A stretch of 64,000 bases of DNA from Nocardia wallacei (GTDB taxonomy: Bacteria; Actinomycetota; Actinomycetes; Mycobacteriales; Mycobacteriaceae), in the NCBI RefSeq assembly GCF_014466955.1, contig NZ_AP023396.1:3224001-3288000 (forward strand), given 5' to 3'. The position numbers and the translations under genes are program-made. The notes under the pieces were generated by a model that was given only the letters and a program-made list of their open reading frames with translations, did not search any database and was not told the DNA's origin. Below are positions 1-7,846 of the stretch, one piece after another. Position 1 is the first letter of the stretch, and the number at the start of each line of letters is the position of its first letter.

Positions 1-224
1 ACATTCTGGGACTGCGCACACTCGCCGACGCCCTGACCGCCAGCACCCTCGCCGCGGCGCTGGCGGTCTCGGATCTGCTGGTGGCTCAGCTGCGAGCCGA
101 GGCGCGCGACGCCGCGCTGGGGGAGCGGCCGCTGTATCGCGCCGTGCAACTGGTTCGTGCCAAGGACATCGCGCAGCCGGTGGTGCTCAGCGACAGCGAG
201 ATCGCCGCGCTGGAGCGAGGGTGA
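1..224 (+). CDS. C-terminal fragment of unrecognised protein
   Basis: Open frame entering from the left edge (frame of base 3), ending at TGA 222-224. About 73 residues are visible, rich in Ala, Leu and Arg, ending ...SDSEIAALERG. Third codon positions are nearly all G/C, so it is very likely a real coding end. I do not recognise the family. The same frame stays open and coding-like beyond the TGA up to TGA 420-422, with no ATG or GTG start, so either a second gene or an interrupted one lies there. Confidence 0.5.
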   Translation, partial: ILGLRTLADALTASTLAAALAVSDLLVAQLRAEARDAALGERPLYRAVQLVRAKDIAQPVVLSDSEIAALERG

Positions 225-422
225 CTGTCTGGTTGCTACGCACCGATTCACCAGTGGATCAACCGAAGAGAATTCGCCCACGCGAATCTGGCGCCACTGG
301 GTATCACGATCGATGAGCAGACGGTGCTGCGCTGGTACGGCGTGCTCCTGCAGCGGCTGGACGATTGTGCGGCGTGCGGCAGCGACACCTGTGCCGGTCC
401 GGAGTCGGTCCTGTTCGCCGGA
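225..422 (+). pseudogene. Coding-like continuation past an in-frame TGA
   Basis: In the same frame as the upstream fragment, codons from 225 to TGA 420-422 look coding, especially from about 270 onward. They contain a Cys pair motif (CAACGSDTC) near the end and read ...WYGVLLQRLDDCAACG. No ATG or GTG start exists in this frame. It may be the 3' part of a gene split by the stop at 222, a gene using an unseen start, or chance. Function unknown. Confidence 0.25.
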
Positions 423-457
423 TGACGCGGCGGAACAGCGCGAGTGTCGTGCCTGGA

Positions 458-1330
458 TCAAGCGCACTTGGCGATGACGGATTCCGCGTAGCGCTGCAGG
501 TTGGAGATCTTGGTTTCCAGGGGCTCGGTGTCCGGGCCGGGGGTGTAGGGGTAGCGGAAGCCGACGATGACGTCGGTGACGCCCTTGTCCTCGAGGCGCT
601 TGATGCCGTCGGGGGTGTAGGCGTCGAGGGAGGCGACGTGGATTTCGAAGGGGCCATTGCGGTCGCTCTGCGCGCGCAGTTCGGTGAGGCGGGCGAGCAT
701 GCGGTCGAGGTCGTCGGCGTCGCCGCCGGCGTGCATCCAGCCGTCGCACAGACGCACCGCGCGGCGCAGCGCGGCATCGCTGTGGCCGCCGACCAGGATG
801 GGCAGCGGCGCGGTCGGGGCGGGGGTGATCTTGATCTTGGCGATGTCGTAGAACTCGCCGTGGTATTCGAAGTACTCGCCGGTGCACAGGCCGCGTACCA
901 CCTCGATGCACTCGTCCATGCGCTTGCCGCGCCGCTCGAACGGCACGCCCATGATCTCGAAGTCCTCCGGCCACGGGCTGATGCCCACACCGAGCACGAA
1001 CCGGTTGTTGCTCAGATACGCCAGCGAGGCGGCCTGCTTGGCGACCAATACCGGGGGGCGGATCGGCAGTTTGATCACGAACGGGTTGAACCGCAGCGTC
1101 GTGGTCGCGGCCGCGAGCGCCGCGGACAGCACGAAGGTCTCGATGAAGGGTTTGCCGTCGAGGAACTCCCGCGACCCGTCGGGCGTGTACGGATAGGTCG
1201 AATCCGATTCCGCCGGATACGCGATGCTGTCGGCGATCGACATGCCGTGGAACCCGGCGGCCTCCGCGGCCTGCGCCAGCGGGATGTAGTACGCGGGATC
1301 GGTCATCGCCTCCGCATAGGTGAAGCGCAT
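458..1330 (-). CDS. LLM class F420-dependent oxidoreductase
   Basis: A 290-residue protein of the luciferase-like monooxygenase fold (bacterial luciferase/F420-dependent TIM barrel). Family signs are the N-terminal AEAMTDPAYYIPLAQAAEAA helix, the central stretch ILVGGHSDAALRRAVRLCDG (about residues 173-192), typical of F420 LLM enzymes, and the expected length. Such cytoplasmic enzymes use reduced F420 or FMN; the substrate cannot be read. ATG 1330 is chosen because it follows a GAGAGG ribosome site and matches the family N terminus. The TetR gene lies upstream on the same strand, 215 bp away. A KstR-like operator with one mismatch sits just upstream (1355-1368), which hints at lipid or sterol regulation. 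Confidence 0.85.
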   Translation of the reverse strand: MRFTYAEAMTDPAYYIPLAQAAEAAGFHGMSIADSIAYPAESDSTYPYTPDGSREFLDGKPFIETFVLSAALAAATTTLRFNPFVIKLPIRPPVLVAKQAASLAYLSNNRFVLGVGISPWPEDFEIMGVPFERRGKRMDECIEVVRGLCTGEYFEYHGEFYDIAKIKITPAPTAPLPILVGGHSDAALRRAVRLCDGWMHAGGDADDLDRMLARLTELRAQSDRNGPFEIHVASLDAYTPDGIKRLEDKGVTDVIVGFRYPYTPGPDTEPLETKISNLQRYAESVIAKCA

Positions 1331-1354
1331 CGAGGCATCCTCTCGGCTCAGAAC

Positions 1355-1368
1355 TAGAACAAATTCCA
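1355..1368. promoter_or_regulatory. KstR-like operator, one mismatch
   Basis: TAGAACAAATTCCA fits TnnAACnnGTTnnA except for one base (ATT instead of GTT). It lies 25-38 bp upstream of the LLM oxidoreductase start. The two perfect matches at 7804-7834 make this weaker copy more credible. Regulation is inferred. Confidence 0.4.
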
Positions 1369-1545
1369 ATTTAGTCGAGATGGTAGCCCGGAGGGAGAAG
1401 GACTGTCCTGAGATCGGCCGATACCCTCCGCTTGCGGGTGTATTCTGCAGGCAGCGGCAGTATATCGAGAGTGGTGCGGACCGATCGGCCCAAGGATGTT
1501 CCGTGCTGTGGTGCGTGCCGGTCGCTCGCAGTTGTGTAACGTGTT

Positions 1546-2202
1546 CTACCGCGTGGGGCCCGCGTCGGGAGCATCGCCGTACACGACCAGCCAGATCGCC
1601 CGGCCCAGCGCCCGGGCCAGCTCCGTATCGCCGATTCCGGTGTCCGCCGAGAACGCCACGGTGATCGAGCGCTCCACCATCGAGGTCAGCACCACTGCGG
1701 TGGCGGCGGGGTCCAGATCCGCGCCGACCCGGCCCGCCGCGCGATCGGATTCCAGTCTGGCGCGGACCATTTCGGTGAATGTCGCGACTCGGGCGCGCCA
1801 GTACGCGCCGACATCCCGGTCGTAGGCGGCGACCTCGCTCAAGGCCAGCAGCAGGTAGCGGTGCCGCCGGAACCCGGCGATCATCGCCCCGATCGCGCGC
1901 GCCACGCCCGCCTGCCGGTCGGTGTGCTCGGTGCTCCACCACAGTTCGGCGGCTTCGAACAGATCTGCGGTGGCCAGGTCGGCCATCCGGATGAGCAGGC
2001 GGCTCTTGTCGGGGAAGTAGCGATAGAACGTCGACCGTGCCGAATTCGAGGCGGCGGCGATCTTCTGCACCGCGATCTCGGTGTACGGCGTGCCCTCGGC
2101 GAGCAACTCCTCCACCGCGACGAGCACCCGCTGTTCGAACTCGGCGCGGCGGTCGTCGGTGGGCTTGCGCGCGTGCCGCGGGACTCGGGTCAATGACGGC
2201 AT
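1546..2202 (-). CDS. TetR family transcriptional regulator
   Basis: A 218-residue repressor. The helix-turn-helix is at about residues 40-62 (TEIAVQKIAAASNSARSTFYRYF), the standard TetR pattern ending in TFYRYFPDK. The C-terminal two thirds are the variable ligand domain. ATG 2202 is chosen because the family N terminus (basic residues, then DRR) begins there; the frame stays open further upstream. It is divergent from the flavoprotein operon starting at 2430. The 227-bp gap holds repeated TCGGAC half-sites in inverted pairs, the likely autoregulatory and target operators. It is not KstR by sequence. The ligand is unknown. Confidence 0.88.
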   Translation of the reverse strand: MPSLTRVPRHARKPTDDRRAEFEQRVLVAVEELLAEGTPYTEIAVQKIAAASNSARSTFYRYFPDKSRLLIRMADLATADLFEAAELWWSTEHTDRQAGVARAIGAMIAGFRRHRYLLLALSEVAAYDRDVGAYWRARVATFTEMVRARLESDRAAGRVGADLDPAATAVVLTSMVERSITVAFSADTGIGDTELARALGRAIWLVVYGDAPDAGPTR

Positions 2203-2314
2203 CGGCCACCCGCCGCCGCGGCGCCGGACCCGTCCGGCGGTCTTCCGTTCGCGCGTGCCATGGGGCCATTGTGCCCGTCCCACGACCGGAAATCGCGTCG
2301 GCCCACGTGCCGCA

Positions 2315-2343
2315 CCGCTGTCTCGGACAGCGGGGGGTCCGAG
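2315..2343. promoter_or_regulatory. Inverted repeats, candidate TetR operator 1
   Basis: Positions 2315-2333 form a perfect 8-bp inverted repeat (CCGCTGTC-TCG-GACAGCGG). Overlapping it, CTCGGAC (2322-2328) pairs with GTCCGAG (2337-2343). It lies between the divergent TetR and flavoprotein genes and shares the half-site TCGGAC with operator 2. Confidence 0.5.
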
Positions 2344-2355
2344 CGGAATCGAGCG

Positions 2356-2405
2356 TTGACTTTCCGGCCCCGACCGCCGCACTATCGATCGGACACACTG
2401 TCCGA
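2356..2405 (+). promoter_or_regulatory. Flavoprotein operon promoter with operator 2
   Basis: TTGACT (2356-2361) is a good -35, and CACTAT (2380-2385) a weak -10 at 18-bp spacing. Immediately downstream, TCGGACA-CAC-TGTCCGA (2389-2405) is a perfect 7-bp inverted repeat where the transcript would start, the usual place for a repressor site. Confidence 0.5.
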
Positions 2406-2429
2406 GACTGAGTGCCCGAGGCGGTATTC

Positions 2430-3851
2430 ATGGATGACGTTGCCGCTGCCGCGGCGGAGCGGGCCGACGTGGTCGTGGTCGGCGCCCGCTGTGCCGGAGC
2501 CGCGACCGCGACCACGCTCGCGCGGGCCGGACGCACGGTGATCGCCCTGGACAGCGCCCGATTTCCGTCCGACACGCTCTCCACACACCTGCTGTGGCCG
2601 TCCGGGGTCGCCGAACTGCGGCGGCTCGGCGCCCTCGCCGCGGTCACCGACCTCGGCGCGCCGCGCCTGACCCGGGCCTACGCCGGGGGCGCCGGGCACC
2701 ACATCGCGACGGGGTTCCCGGCCGTCGACGGGATCGACTACGCGATGTGCGTGCGCCGGATCGGACTGGACGACGCCCTGGTCCGCACGGCCGCCGCGGC
2801 GGGCGCCGAAATCCGTGAACGGTGCCGGGTCACCGACATCGTCTGGGACGGCGAGCGGTGCGTGGGCGTGCGATACACCGACCCGTCCGGGGCCGCTGCG
2901 GAGATCCGGGCCCGCCTGGTCGTCGGGGCCGACGGCCGTCGCAGCACCGTGGCCCGGCTGGTCGGCGCCGCGCACCCGTTCGCCGCGGAGCGCAGCGGGC
3001 GCGACTGCCTGTTCGCCTATTGGCGCGACGACGCCACCGGCTGGCGGCGCGTCGCAGCCCAATGGCGATCCGGTGCCGATCTGGGCACCGCATTCCCGTG
3101 CGACGACGGACTGCTGCTGTGCCTGGTGCAGCCACCCGCCGACCCGGAACAGCGACCCGGCGCGGCCGAAAAGCGTTACGCCGCGGCCATCGAGCGCATC
3201 CCCGAACTCGCGGCGCGCCTGGCCGGATGCGAACGGGTGGGGCGGGTGCGGTCGGCGACGGGCCTGTCGTCCTATTTCCGGCGGTCGTCGGGACCGGGCT
3301 GGGCATTGCCGGGCGACGCCGGGCACTTCAAGGATCCCGTCACTGCACAAGGCATCCGGGATGCCCTGCACTACGGGCGGCTGCTCGGCGAGGCGGTCGC
3401 ACCGGTGCTGGACGACACCGCGCGGCTCGACCGGGCGCTCAGCGCATGGGAGCGGCGGCGGGTGCGCGAGTGCCGCGACATCTACCACTGGACCAATCGG
3501 CTGGCTCGCGGAGAAGCCATGCGCCCCTTGGAGATCGAGCTGTACCGCGCCGCCACCCGCGACCCGGCGCTGAGCGAATTGGTCACGGGGATCTTCTCCC
3601 GCACCCGCCGGCCCGGCGAGCTCAACGCCCCGGCCCGCTCCGCCCGTCTGGTGGCGAGTGCGCTGTGGCGGGGCCGCCACGACCCGGTGCCCGTGGTCGC
3701 CGATGTCGCGCGCCAGGTACGGGACAACGCCGCCGAATGGTTCACCACCCACACCACCCTGAGTTCCGGTCCGCTGCAGGGCCTTTCGCACCACGCGGCA
3801 TCACTGCCGTTCCGTTCCCCCTCTGCCAGTCCAGGAGAAGACCATGCCTGA
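2430..3851 (+). CDS. FAD-dependent monooxygenase/reductase (PHBH-like fold)
   Basis: A 473-residue flavoprotein of the para-hydroxybenzoate hydroxylase/geranylgeranyl reductase superfamily. The dinucleotide-binding signature is near the N terminus (VVVVGARCAGAATA, about residues 14-27). The second FAD motif is GDAGHFKDPVTAQGI (about 292-306); the expected GD and P are present. It is probably cytoplasmic. ATG 2430 is preferred to the in-frame GTG 2412 because GAGGCGG lies at the right distance before it. It overlaps the next flavoprotein gene by 8 bp, so the two form an operon, divergent from a TetR gene. The substrate is unknown; hydroxylation of an aromatic or reduction of a polyprenyl group are both possible. 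Confidence 0.8.
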   Translation: MDDVAAAAAERADVVVVGARCAGAATATTLARAGRTVIALDSARFPSDTLSTHLLWPSGVAELRRLGALAAVTDLGAPRLTRAYAGGAGHHIATGFPAVDGIDYAMCVRRIGLDDALVRTAAAAGAEIRERCRVTDIVWDGERCVGVRYTDPSGAAAEIRARLVVGADGRRSTVARLVGAAHPFAAERSGRDCLFAYWRDDATGWRRVAAQWRSGADLGTAFPCDDGLLLCLVQPPADPEQRPGAAEKRYAAAIERIPELAARLAGCERVGRVRSATGLSSYFRRSSGPGWALPGDAGHFKDPVTAQGIRDALHYGRLLGEAVAPVLDDTARLDRALSAWERRRVRECRDIYHWTNRLARGEAMRPLEIELYRAATRDPALSELVTGIFSRTRRPGELNAPARSARLVASALWRGRHDPVPVVADVARQVRDNAAEWFTTHTTLSSGPLQGLSHHAASLPFRSPSASPGEDHA

Positions 3852-5646
3852 TCAGCTGCCGACGACGTCAGCACATCCGAACCGCCGCGACGTACTACGA
3901 GGGGCCTTGGCCGCGGGAGTGGGCCTCGCGTGCGCACCCGTGCTGTCCGGTCCGGCCGCGGCGGCCGCGCCGCGGCGGCGCTCGCCGGGACTTCGCTCGG
4001 CCGGGCGCTCCGTGGCGATCTTCGGCGGCGGCATGGCCGGGCTGGCGGCCGCGCACGAACTCGCCGAACGCGCCTACGAGGTCACGGTGTACGAACCGGC
4101 GTACCTCGGTGGCAAGGCCCGCAGCATGGGAGTTCCGGGGACGGGCGCCGGTGGCCGCCGAGATCTGCCCGGCGAGCACGGATTTCGCTTCTTCCCGGGG
4201 TGCTACCAGCACGTTCCCGACACCATGCGCCGAATCCCGTTCCCGGGCAACCCGAATGGTGTGCTGGACAATCTGATCCGGGTCGAGGGCACGGTGGCCG
4301 GTCTGCGCGGCCGCCCGCCGATCTTCGCGCCGGTGGAGATCGGCTCGATCGATCAGCTGACGCCGCAGTTGCTGCAGAACACCATCGTCGGCGCGTTCGG
4401 GTTCGTCCCCGAGTTGCCGCCGCACGAGCTGGCGTTCTTCGCCAAGCAGATGGCGCTGTGGTTCACCTCCAGCGCGGAACGCCGGTTCGGCCAGTGGGAG
4501 TACGTCACCTGGGAGCAGATCATGCACGCCGAGGGTAAGTCCGCGGCGTACCGGGACTATCTGGTCAACGCGCTGACCCGGATCACCGTGGCGGCCAAAC
4601 CACACCTGAGTTCGGCCCGCACCATCGGCACCATCGGCGAAGCGCTGGTGCTGGCGGCGACCGGCGCGATTCCGCAGTTCTCCGGCGGGATCGACCGCAT
4701 TCTGAACCGGCCCACCAACGAGGCGTGGATCGACCCGTGGGTCGCGTATCTGCGGTCGCTCGGCGTGCGTTTCGTGCTGGGCAGCCGGGCGAGCGCGCTG
4801 CACCTCGGTGGCGGCCGGGTCGAATCGGTCACGGTCACCGACGCGCGCGGTGCGGCCGCCCGGGTCGCCGCGGACTACTACATCTGCGCGATGCCCGTGG
4901 ACAAGGCGGTGCCGCTGCTGCACGACCGAATCCTGGAGGCCGATCCGCACCTGGCCGGAATGCGGGAACTGCTCACCGACTGGATGGTCGGCATCCAGTA
5001 CTTCCTGCGGCGGTCCACCGAGATCCCGCAGGGGCACATCGCGGCCCTCGGCTCGCCGTGGGCGCTCACCGCCCTACGCCAGGCGCCGATGTGGGTCGGG
5101 GACTTCGCGGCGACATATGGCGACGGCAGCGTCCGGGAATGCCTGTCGGTGGATATCTCCGACTGGGACACGCCCGGCATCCTGTACGGCCGCAGCGCCA
5201 AACACTGTACCGCCGAAGAGATCTCGGCCGAGGTGTGGGCGCAGCTGAAGGTATGGCTCAATACCGCGACGGACTGGCTGCACGACGACGACATCCACTC
5301 CTGGCACCTGGATCCGGGCGTCAGCTGGTCCGGCGGCGTCGCCCGCAACGAGACGCCGCTGCTGGTGAACACGGTCGGCTCCTACGACCACCGGCCGCAC
5401 GCACACTGCGCGATCGAGAATCTGTTCTTCGGCGGGGACCATGTGCGCAGCCATATCGACCTGGCGACGATGGAGGGCGCCAACGAGTCCGGGCGCGCGG
5501 CGGCCAACGCCGTCCTCGACGCGGCAGATGACCCCGCCCCGCGCGCCGCGGTGTATCCACTGGTCGCACTGCCCGTATTCGATGCCGCCAAGAAGCTCGA
5601 CGCCGACCGCTTCCGGGCCGGGCTCCCGCACGTGCTCGACGTCTGA
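3844..5646 (+). CDS. Tat-exported FAD oxidoreductase (HpnE/phytoene desaturase-like)
   Basis: A 600-residue flavin amine oxidase/desaturase-type protein. The N terminus has a twin-arginine signal (NRRDVLRGA, residues 13-21), a hydrophobic stretch and an AAAAAP cleavage region, so export across the membrane is expected. The Rossmann FAD motif FGGGMAGLAAAHEL follows at about residues 60-73. The C-terminal FFGGDHVRSHIDLATMEGA is the family's FAD-binding end. Database pipelines often name such proteins hydroxysqualene dehydroxylase, but no hopanoid genes are nearby. ATG 3844 has a strong AGGAGA site and overlaps the upstream flavoprotein by 8 bp. The substrate is unknown. Its stop lies 7 bp from that of the converging ESX-related gene. 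Confidence 0.8.
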   Translation: MPDQLPTTSAHPNRRDVLRGALAAGVGLACAPVLSGPAAAAAPRRRSPGLRSAGRSVAIFGGGMAGLAAAHELAERAYEVTVYEPAYLGGKARSMGVPGTGAGGRRDLPGEHGFRFFPGCYQHVPDTMRRIPFPGNPNGVLDNLIRVEGTVAGLRGRPPIFAPVEIGSIDQLTPQLLQNTIVGAFGFVPELPPHELAFFAKQMALWFTSSAERRFGQWEYVTWEQIMHAEGKSAAYRDYLVNALTRITVAAKPHLSSARTIGTIGEALVLAATGAIPQFSGGIDRILNRPTNEAWIDPWVAYLRSLGVRFVLGSRASALHLGGGRVESVTVTDARGAAARVAADYYICAMPVDKAVPLLHDRILEADPHLAGMRELLTDWMVGIQYFLRRSTEIPQGHIAALGSPWALTALRQAPMWVGDFAATYGDGSVRECLSVDISDWDTPGILYGRSAKHCTAEEISAEVWAQLKVWLNTATDWLHDDDIHSWHLDPGVSWSGGVARNETPLLVNTVGSYDHRPHAHCAIENLFFGGDHVRSHIDLATMEGANESGRAAANAVLDAADDPAPRAAVYPLVALPVFDAAKKLDADRFRAGLPHVLDV

Positions 5647-5653
5647 GGCCCGC

Positions 5654-7297
5654 CTAGAGCTGATCCATCTCGTAGTCGTTGATGATCTCGTCGTGGTGGG
5701 TCTGGCCGATCACCTCGGGTGTGGTCTCACCCAGCGGCCCGGTGAGATCGGTGTTGCCCGTGGGACTCTGATACGGCTGCACCGTGCGGCCGTGCTCGTC
5801 CTCGTTGTTGCGGTTGCCCGCCGCCGCGGCGGCGGGAGCGCCCATGAAGCCGGAGCTCATGCCCTGCCCGGCGGCGCCGGGCAGGCCCGGACCGAACGGC
5901 AGGCCGGGTATGCCGCCCGGTCGGGTGCCACCGGGGACCGACGCGCCCGGCACGGCGGGCTTGGCGCCCCCGACCGCGCCCAGGCCGCCGACCGAACCGC
6001 CTGCGCCACTGCCGAATCCGCCGACCGAACCGGCATGGGCGCCGTTGCCGCCGAACGACGACGAGTGCGTCGAGGCCGAGCCCGCGCCGGTGGCCGAATC
6101 GCCGAAGCCCGCGGCCATCGTGTCGGCGCCGGTTCCCGAGACCAGCTGCTGGGCCTGCTCCATGATCGGCTGGCCGATGTTCTGCGCCACCGACTGCGCG
6201 ACCTCGGCCGGGTTCGGGCCGCCGCCGGTACCCAGAATCTGCTGCACGACCCCGGAGAGCTGCCCGGTGTACCCGGCCAGCTCGCCGCGCGTGGCGTTGA
6301 CGATGGTGACGGCCTGGCCCAGATGTTCGGTGGCGATGCCGATGAGGGTGGCCTGCGCGGGCGGGGTGAAGATCACCGGGGCGAGCGCCGAGGCTTGTGC
6401 GGCAAGGGAATTGACCACGGCGGTCAGCTGCACGTTGCCGCGCTGCACCACACCCGCGGCCTCCTCGGTGAGCTTCGAGATGTCGAAGCCGCGCTGGGCG
6501 GCGTCCTCGCCGTGGGCCTGGGTCTGCTGGCCGGCGGCCTGCGCGTTGCGCGCGGCCTGCCCCTGCCAGACCTGGTCGACGCTCTTGAGTGCGCCCTGGC
6601 CGACCTGCATCGCGCTCTGGATGACCTGAGAGGACTGGCTCAGCAGCGTGGCCGGGTTGAGCGCGCCCAGTACACCGGTGCCGAAGGAGGACAGCAGCTC
6701 CTGAAAAGGCTTGAACAGCAGGTCCACACCGGGAAGCGCGGGCAGGGCGGCGCCACTGAGCAACGCCGCGGCCGGATCCGCGGGCAGGGCGGCGCCCGGT
6801 GCCGCCGCGACGGCGGGCGTGGCGGATGCGGCTGCGGGCGCGGCCGCCTGCTGCACCGCCGCCGCGGCGCCGCCGAGCCCGCCAGCGGCCGCGTTCACGG
6901 CATCGTGCGCACCCGCGAGCAGGCCCTGGGCGTCGGCGCCGAGCGCCGCTCCCGCGTTGTCGATCGTGCCGTGCGCGGCGCCGAGCAGGGGCGAGGCGGG
7001 ATCGGCGAATCCGGCGGGCTGTATCGCCGAGGCGTCGGGCGCGCCGCCGCCCAGCGCCGGTGCGTGCGGCGCGCCGAGCGGCGGCAGGCCACCGTCCTCG
7101 GATTCCTTGCGGGACAGCGTGAATGCGGGCGGCTCGGGCGGCGCGACATCGGCGGGCAGCTGGCCCAGCGGGACGTTCTGGATCGGGCCCTGCTGCACCG
7201 CCGGGGCCAGCAGCGGCTCGGCGGGCGGTGCCGTCGCGGCCGGGGTGGCGGCGGGAGCGTCGATCACGCCGCTGTCGTGTCCATCGAGTGTGCGCAC
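5654..7297 (-). CDS. Large ESX-associated Ala/Gly/Pro-rich protein (EspA/PPE-like partner)
   Basis: A 547-residue protein, low complexity at both ends. The N-terminal ~150 residues are Pro/Ala rich. A helical core (about 180-370) contains VWQG, a WxG-type turn, among long Gln/Ala helices. A Gly/Ser-rich linker and a conserved-looking acidic C terminus follow (THHDEIINDYEMDQL). It starts at GTG 7297, 2 nt after the stop of the EspC-like gene, so the two are translationally coupled. In mycobacteria EspC-family proteins are co-secreted with a larger partner (EspA/EspE type) through ESX systems. That role is inferred from pairing and composition; I cannot assign a named family. Confidence 0.6.
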   Translation of the reverse strand: MRTLDGHDSGVIDAPAATPAATAPPAEPLLAPAVQQGPIQNVPLGQLPADVAPPEPPAFTLSRKESEDGGLPPLGAPHAPALGGGAPDASAIQPAGFADPASPLLGAAHGTIDNAGAALGADAQGLLAGAHDAVNAAAGGLGGAAAAVQQAAAPAAASATPAVAAAPGAALPADPAAALLSGAALPALPGVDLLFKPFQELLSSFGTGVLGALNPATLLSQSSQVIQSAMQVGQGALKSVDQVWQGQAARNAQAAGQQTQAHGEDAAQRGFDISKLTEEAAGVVQRGNVQLTAVVNSLAAQASALAPVIFTPPAQATLIGIATEHLGQAVTIVNATRGELAGYTGQLSGVVQQILGTGGGPNPAEVAQSVAQNIGQPIMEQAQQLVSGTGADTMAAGFGDSATGAGSASTHSSSFGGNGAHAGSVGGFGSGAGGSVGGLGAVGGAKPAVPGASVPGGTRPGGIPGLPFGPGLPGAAGQGMSSGFMGAPAAAAAGNRNNEDEHGRTVQPYQSPTGNTDLTGPLGETTPEVIGQTHHDEIINDYEMDQL

Positions 7298-7299
7298 GG

Positions 7300-7626
7300 T
7301 CAGCCCCCGATCTGGTTGCCGAGGACGCCGAGCGTGGCCGACCAGGCCGAGTCGGTGTCGTCGAAGATCGCCGCCGTGCCGAAGGCGGACTGCCCCAGGT
7401 GATTACATTTGTCCGACAGCTCGTTCACGTCTTTGCAGTGCAGGACCTGTGCGGCGGCGAACATGGCCAGATAGTCGGCGCCGATGACGCCGAACACCGG
7501 GGTCATGGCGGCCACGTGGCTCACCGCATCCATATTCCCCGCGGCGGCGATCTGTCCGGCCACGCCCTCGTGCGTCGCGGCGAACGCCCGGACCGCGTCG
7601 GTCTCGACAGAGAGATCCTCCGTCAT
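7300..7626 (-). CDS. EspC-like type VII secretion substrate (PF10824-type)
   Basis: A 108-residue helical hairpin protein resembling mycobacterial EspC (ESX-1 secretion-associated family). Signs are the N-terminal LSVETDAVRAFAATHEG, the mid-length helix pair and the end FDDTDSAWSATL, which aligns with the YxxxD-x-AW secretion signal region of EspC. Here the signal Tyr is Phe (FDDTD). ATG 7626 follows a GGGGGG-containing ribosome site. It is first of a two-gene unit with the 547-residue partner, 2 nt downstream. No ESX core genes (EccA-E, MycP, EsxAB) are in the window, so it must use a machine encoded elsewhere. Confidence 0.7.
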   Translation of the reverse strand: MTEDLSVETDAVRAFAATHEGVAGQIAAAGNMDAVSHVAAMTPVFGVIGADYLAMFAAAQVLHCKDVNELSDKCNHLGQSAFGTAAIFDDTDSAWSATLGVLGNQIGG

Positions 7627-7803
7627 CGAATCTGCCCCCCAATCATCGTGATCATCAGCTTGTCGCGAACGTCGGTGCTCGTCTACTGCCTGCCCCCCGG
7701 CGCGCGACCGGCGAGGTCCGGTCCTCAATATAGCCGACCAGCAGGACAGGTTTCGAGCCGACGCGGGCCCGGACCGGCCGGAATGGAACAAACTGGAACA
7801 AAC

Positions 7804-7838
7804 TAGAACTTGTTGCAATTTAGAACGGGTTCTATATT
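7804..7838 (+). promoter_or_regulatory. Two tandem KstR-type operators in the hsd promoter
   Basis: TAGAACTTGTTGCA (7804-7817) and TAGAACGGGTTCTA (7821-7834) both match TnnAACnnGTTnnA exactly, the motif described for the cholesterol-catabolism repressor KstR. They overlap the promoter TTGTTG (7810-7815), 17 bp, TATATT (7833-7838). ATG 7847 lies 8 nt after the -10, so the mRNA is probably leaderless. The second site is a fully symmetric palindrome. Confidence 0.7.
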
Positions 7839-7846
7839 CTCGGTGC

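Noticed and set aside
5441..7402. 653-codon + strand ORF opposite the ESX partner gene
   Set aside because: It is the antisense shadow of a GC-rich gene; Arg/Gly-rich, with no domain. The minus-strand pair has proper coupling and EspC similarity.
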